In this document: piece by piece, positions 6,066 to 7,219 of the stretch
Numbering within the stretch: the first letter of the stretch is position 1
How the letters are laid out: every line of letters starts with the position of its first letter
DNA from: DATJQA01 sp041169145
GTDB taxonomy: Bacteria; Patescibacteriota; Minisyncoccia; UBA6257; 2-01-FULL-56-20
Assembly (NCBI GenBank): GCA_041169145.1
Contig: JBEEJO010000041.1
Coordinates: 1-7,219 of the forward strand
Length of the DNA: 7,219 bases
Direction of reading: 5' to 3'
Made by a program: the position numbers and the translations under genes
Notes under the pieces: model-generated
The model's input: the letters and a program-made list of their open reading frames with translations, nothing else
Databases searched by the model: none
Told to the model about the DNA's origin: nothing

Positions 6066-6104
6066 GCGTTCAACGCCACACTGCCGCTCCGAACGGCGAG
6101 TAAG

Positions 6105-6133
6105 AGAGGGGACACAGCGCCCCTCTTTTCTTT
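6105..6133 (+). terminator. Intrinsic terminator after the 127-aa gene
   Basis: AGAGGGG (6105-6111) pairs with CCCCTCT (6120-6126) around an 8-base loop and is followed by TTTCTTT (6127-6133). It lies 40 bases after the stop at 6065 and separates this gene from the uvrA promoter. Confidence 0.82.
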
Positions 6134-6166
6134 ATCGACATCCGGAACAAGACCGCCACAATATCC

Positions 6167-6195
6167 TGGAATTCCATAATTGAATTCGCTATACT
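6167..6195 (+). promoter_or_regulatory. uvrA promoter (TGGAAT - 17 - TATACT)
   Basis: TATACT at 6190-6195 is a good -10. TGGAAT at 6167-6172 is 17 bases upstream and matches the -35 consensus at three of six positions. The predicted RNA start is about 6202, giving a 45-base leader to the ATG at 6247. Confidence 0.6.
6169..6187 (+). promoter_or_regulatory. 19-bp dyad in the uvrA promoter, candidate operator
   Basis: GAATTC at 6169-6174 and 6182-6187 flank CATAATT. The whole 19 bases read as an inverted repeat centred on A6178, with one mismatch (C6175/T6181). It fills the spacer between -35 and -10, where a bound repressor would block RNA polymerase. No canonical LexA box of the E. coli or Bacillus type is visible, so this could be the binding site of a different damage regulator. 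Confidence 0.4.
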
Positions 6196-6205
6196 CGTCT
6201 TGTGA

Positions 6206-6231
6206 CCCCCTCTAGAGGCCCGGGAAGGGGG
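6206..6231 (+). promoter_or_regulatory. uvrA leader hairpin covering the Shine-Dalgarno sequence
   Basis: CCCCCT (6206-6211) can pair with AGGGGG (6226-6231). The 3' arm is part of AAGGGGG (6225-6231), the only Shine-Dalgarno-like sequence before uvrA. An alternative fold uses the palindrome CCTCTAGAGG (6209-6218), which would free it. The site is 15 bases from the ATG at 6247 and nine from an in-frame TTG at 6241. Confidence 0.4.
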
Positions 6232-6246
6232 CCGATTTCGTTGTCT

Positions 6247-7219
6247 ATGCAGCACAAAATAATTATCAAAGGAGCTCGCGAGCACAATCTGAAGAACATC
6301 AGCTTGGAGCTTCCGCGCGACAAAATGATCGTCTTCACGGGGCTGTCCGGTTCGGGCAAGTCCAGCTTGGCGTTCGACACCATCTTCGCCGAAGGCCAAC
6401 GGCGGTATATCGAATCCTTATCCGCCTATGCGCGGCAGTTCTTGGGGCGTTTGGACAAGCCCGATGTTGATGAAATTGAAGGTCTTTCGCCCGCAATTTC
6501 AATAGACCAGAAAAGCCACTCGGCGAACCCGCGTTCCACCGTTGCGACCATCACGGAGATCTACGACTACCTTCGCGTGCTTTTCGCGCGCGCCGGAAAG
6601 CCATACTGTCCGCAGTGCGGCAAAGAAATTCGCAGAATGACGAACGAAGAGATCGTGGATACGGTCATCGAGTTCGCGAAGGATAATCCGGACGAAAAGA
6701 ACATCCTTATCCTCGCGCCGGCTGTCCTCGGCAGGAAGGGGGAATATTACCAGATGCTTTACGATTTCCTGAACGCGGGATTCCGCGAGGTGCGTGTGGA
6801 CGGTGCGTTCCACAATCTCCGGAATCGCATCGAACTCTCGCGGTACAAAGCGCATACGATAGAGCTTGTCGTGGATCGCATTCCGGCGATGCTGGACCTT
6901 AAGCTCAAGGATAACCGCCTGCGGATCTCCGAAGCGGTGGAGTCGGCGCTGAAATACGGAAACGACGTGCTGACGGTCGTTATCGGCGCAATGGACAAAG
7001 CCGCGGCGCGGCGCGGCGGAGCGAGCCCCGCTCCTTCGGGGCGGGAAGCGTCCTTTTCGGCAAAATTCACCTGCCCGGTCGACGGCTTTTCGTTCCCCGA
7101 GATCGAACCGCGCCTCTTTTCGTTCAATAGTCCGTATGGCGCCTGCGAAGCGTGTCACGGACTCGGCACGGAAGAGGTTTGGTCCGAAAAAATCTGTCCG
7201 GTCTGTCTTGGCAAGCGGT
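6247..7219 (+). CDS. uvrA: UvrABC excision nuclease subunit A (UvrA), 3'-truncated
   Basis: UvrA is the dimeric ABC-type ATPase that finds DNA damage and loads UvrB. The window holds the first 324 codons. Visible are the N-terminal GAREHNLKN motif, Walker A GLSGSGKS (32-39), SLSAYARQFLG (about 58-68) and CPQC (121-124) of the first zinc module. Next are the UvrB-binding domain (about 130-245) and EPRLFSFNSPYGAC ahead of CEAC (300-303). Two oddities stand out. The pair partner of CEAC reads CPVD (276-279), with Asp where Cys is usual. Also, CPVC (317-320), which should complete the first zinc module, follows CEAC after only 13 residues, whereas Geobacillus and E. coli UvrA have about 110-120 residues there (the insertion domain). 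I chose the ATG at 6247 by family alignment; TTG at 6241 adds two residues. The gene continues past the window edge. Confidence 0.97.
   Translation, partial: MQHKIIIKGAREHNLKNISLELPRDKMIVFTGLSGSGKSSLAFDTIFAEGQRRYIESLSAYARQFLGRLDKPDVDEIEGLSPAISIDQKSHSANPRSTVATITEIYDYLRVLFARAGKPYCPQCGKEIRRMTNEEIVDTVIEFAKDNPDEKNILILAPAVLGRKGEYYQMLYDFLNAGFREVRVDGAFHNLRNRIELSRYKAHTIELVVDRIPAMLDLKLKDNRLRISEAVESALKYGNDVLTVVIGAMDKAAARRGGASPAPSGREASFSAKFTCPVDGFSFPEIEPRLFSFNSPYGACEACHGLGTEEVWSEKICPVCLGKR
7027..7045 (+). repeat. GC-rich palindrome inside the uvrA reading frame
   Basis: Bases 7027-7034 (CCCGCTCC) pair with 7038-7045 (GGGGCGGG), with one T-G wobble, around a TTC loop. An alternative stem is GCCCCG/CGGGGC (7025-7030, 7037-7042). 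The region encodes a low-complexity linker (ARRGGASPAPSGRE) just before the CPVD motif, where other UvrA proteins have only a short acidic linker. It resembles in-frame insertion of a palindromic element. Confidence 0.45.

Noticed and set aside
6134..6246. LexA (SOS) box at uvrA
   Set aside because: Neither CTGT-N8-ACAG nor GAAC-N4-GTTC is present; only the GAATTC dyad is seen.
1..7219. CRISPR array, insertion sequence, transposase or integrase
   Set aside because: No spaced repeat array, no terminal inverted repeats with target duplications, and no transposase or recombinase motifs in any frame.

Overview
This is a roughly 55% GC bacterial stretch with standard stop codons: TGA and TAG act as stops and there is no sign of a recoded TGA. 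All supported genes are on the + strand. The short, tightly packed genes, several starts without a Shine-Dalgarno sequence, and an unusually compact UvrA suggest a Patescibacteria (candidate phyla radiation) genome. That assignment is an inference from style and remembered family patterns, not from a marker gene.

Region 1 (1-2102) is a compact membrane operon. It holds the 3' part of a CPA2-type cation:proton antiporter with a C-terminal RCK/TrkA-N nucleotide-binding domain, a 76-residue two-helix membrane protein overlapping it by ATGA, and after a 2-base gap a 173-residue membrane protein with a bacterial PH domain.

Region 2 (2103-3303) holds two unrecognised proteins. One is a 74-residue soluble protein with its own Shine-Dalgarno sequence and intrinsic terminator. 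The other is a 205-residue protein with two N-terminal membrane helices and a soluble C-terminal domain. Two strong stem-loops follow the second.

Region 3 (3276-7219) is a nucleotide excision repair locus. A complete uvrB (671 aa) begins at a promoter made of a 9-bp direct repeat and may be translated from a leaderless mRNA. A 360-base gap follows. It contains a plausible promoter, folded RNA and a strong intrinsic terminator, so it may encode a small RNA or a transcription-attenuating leader. Next come a 127-residue orphan protein with its own terminator and then the first 324 codons of uvrA, which run off the window. The uvrA promoter carries a 19-bp dyad between -35 and -10, and its leader can hide the Shine-Dalgarno sequence in a hairpin.

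UvrA and UvrB together form the damage-sensing complex of the UvrABC pathway; uvrC is not in the window. The most notable items are the apparent absence of the UvrA insertion domain, a GC-rich palindrome inside the uvrA reading frame, the possible attenuator/small RNA between uvrB and the orphan gene, and the putative operator at uvrA.
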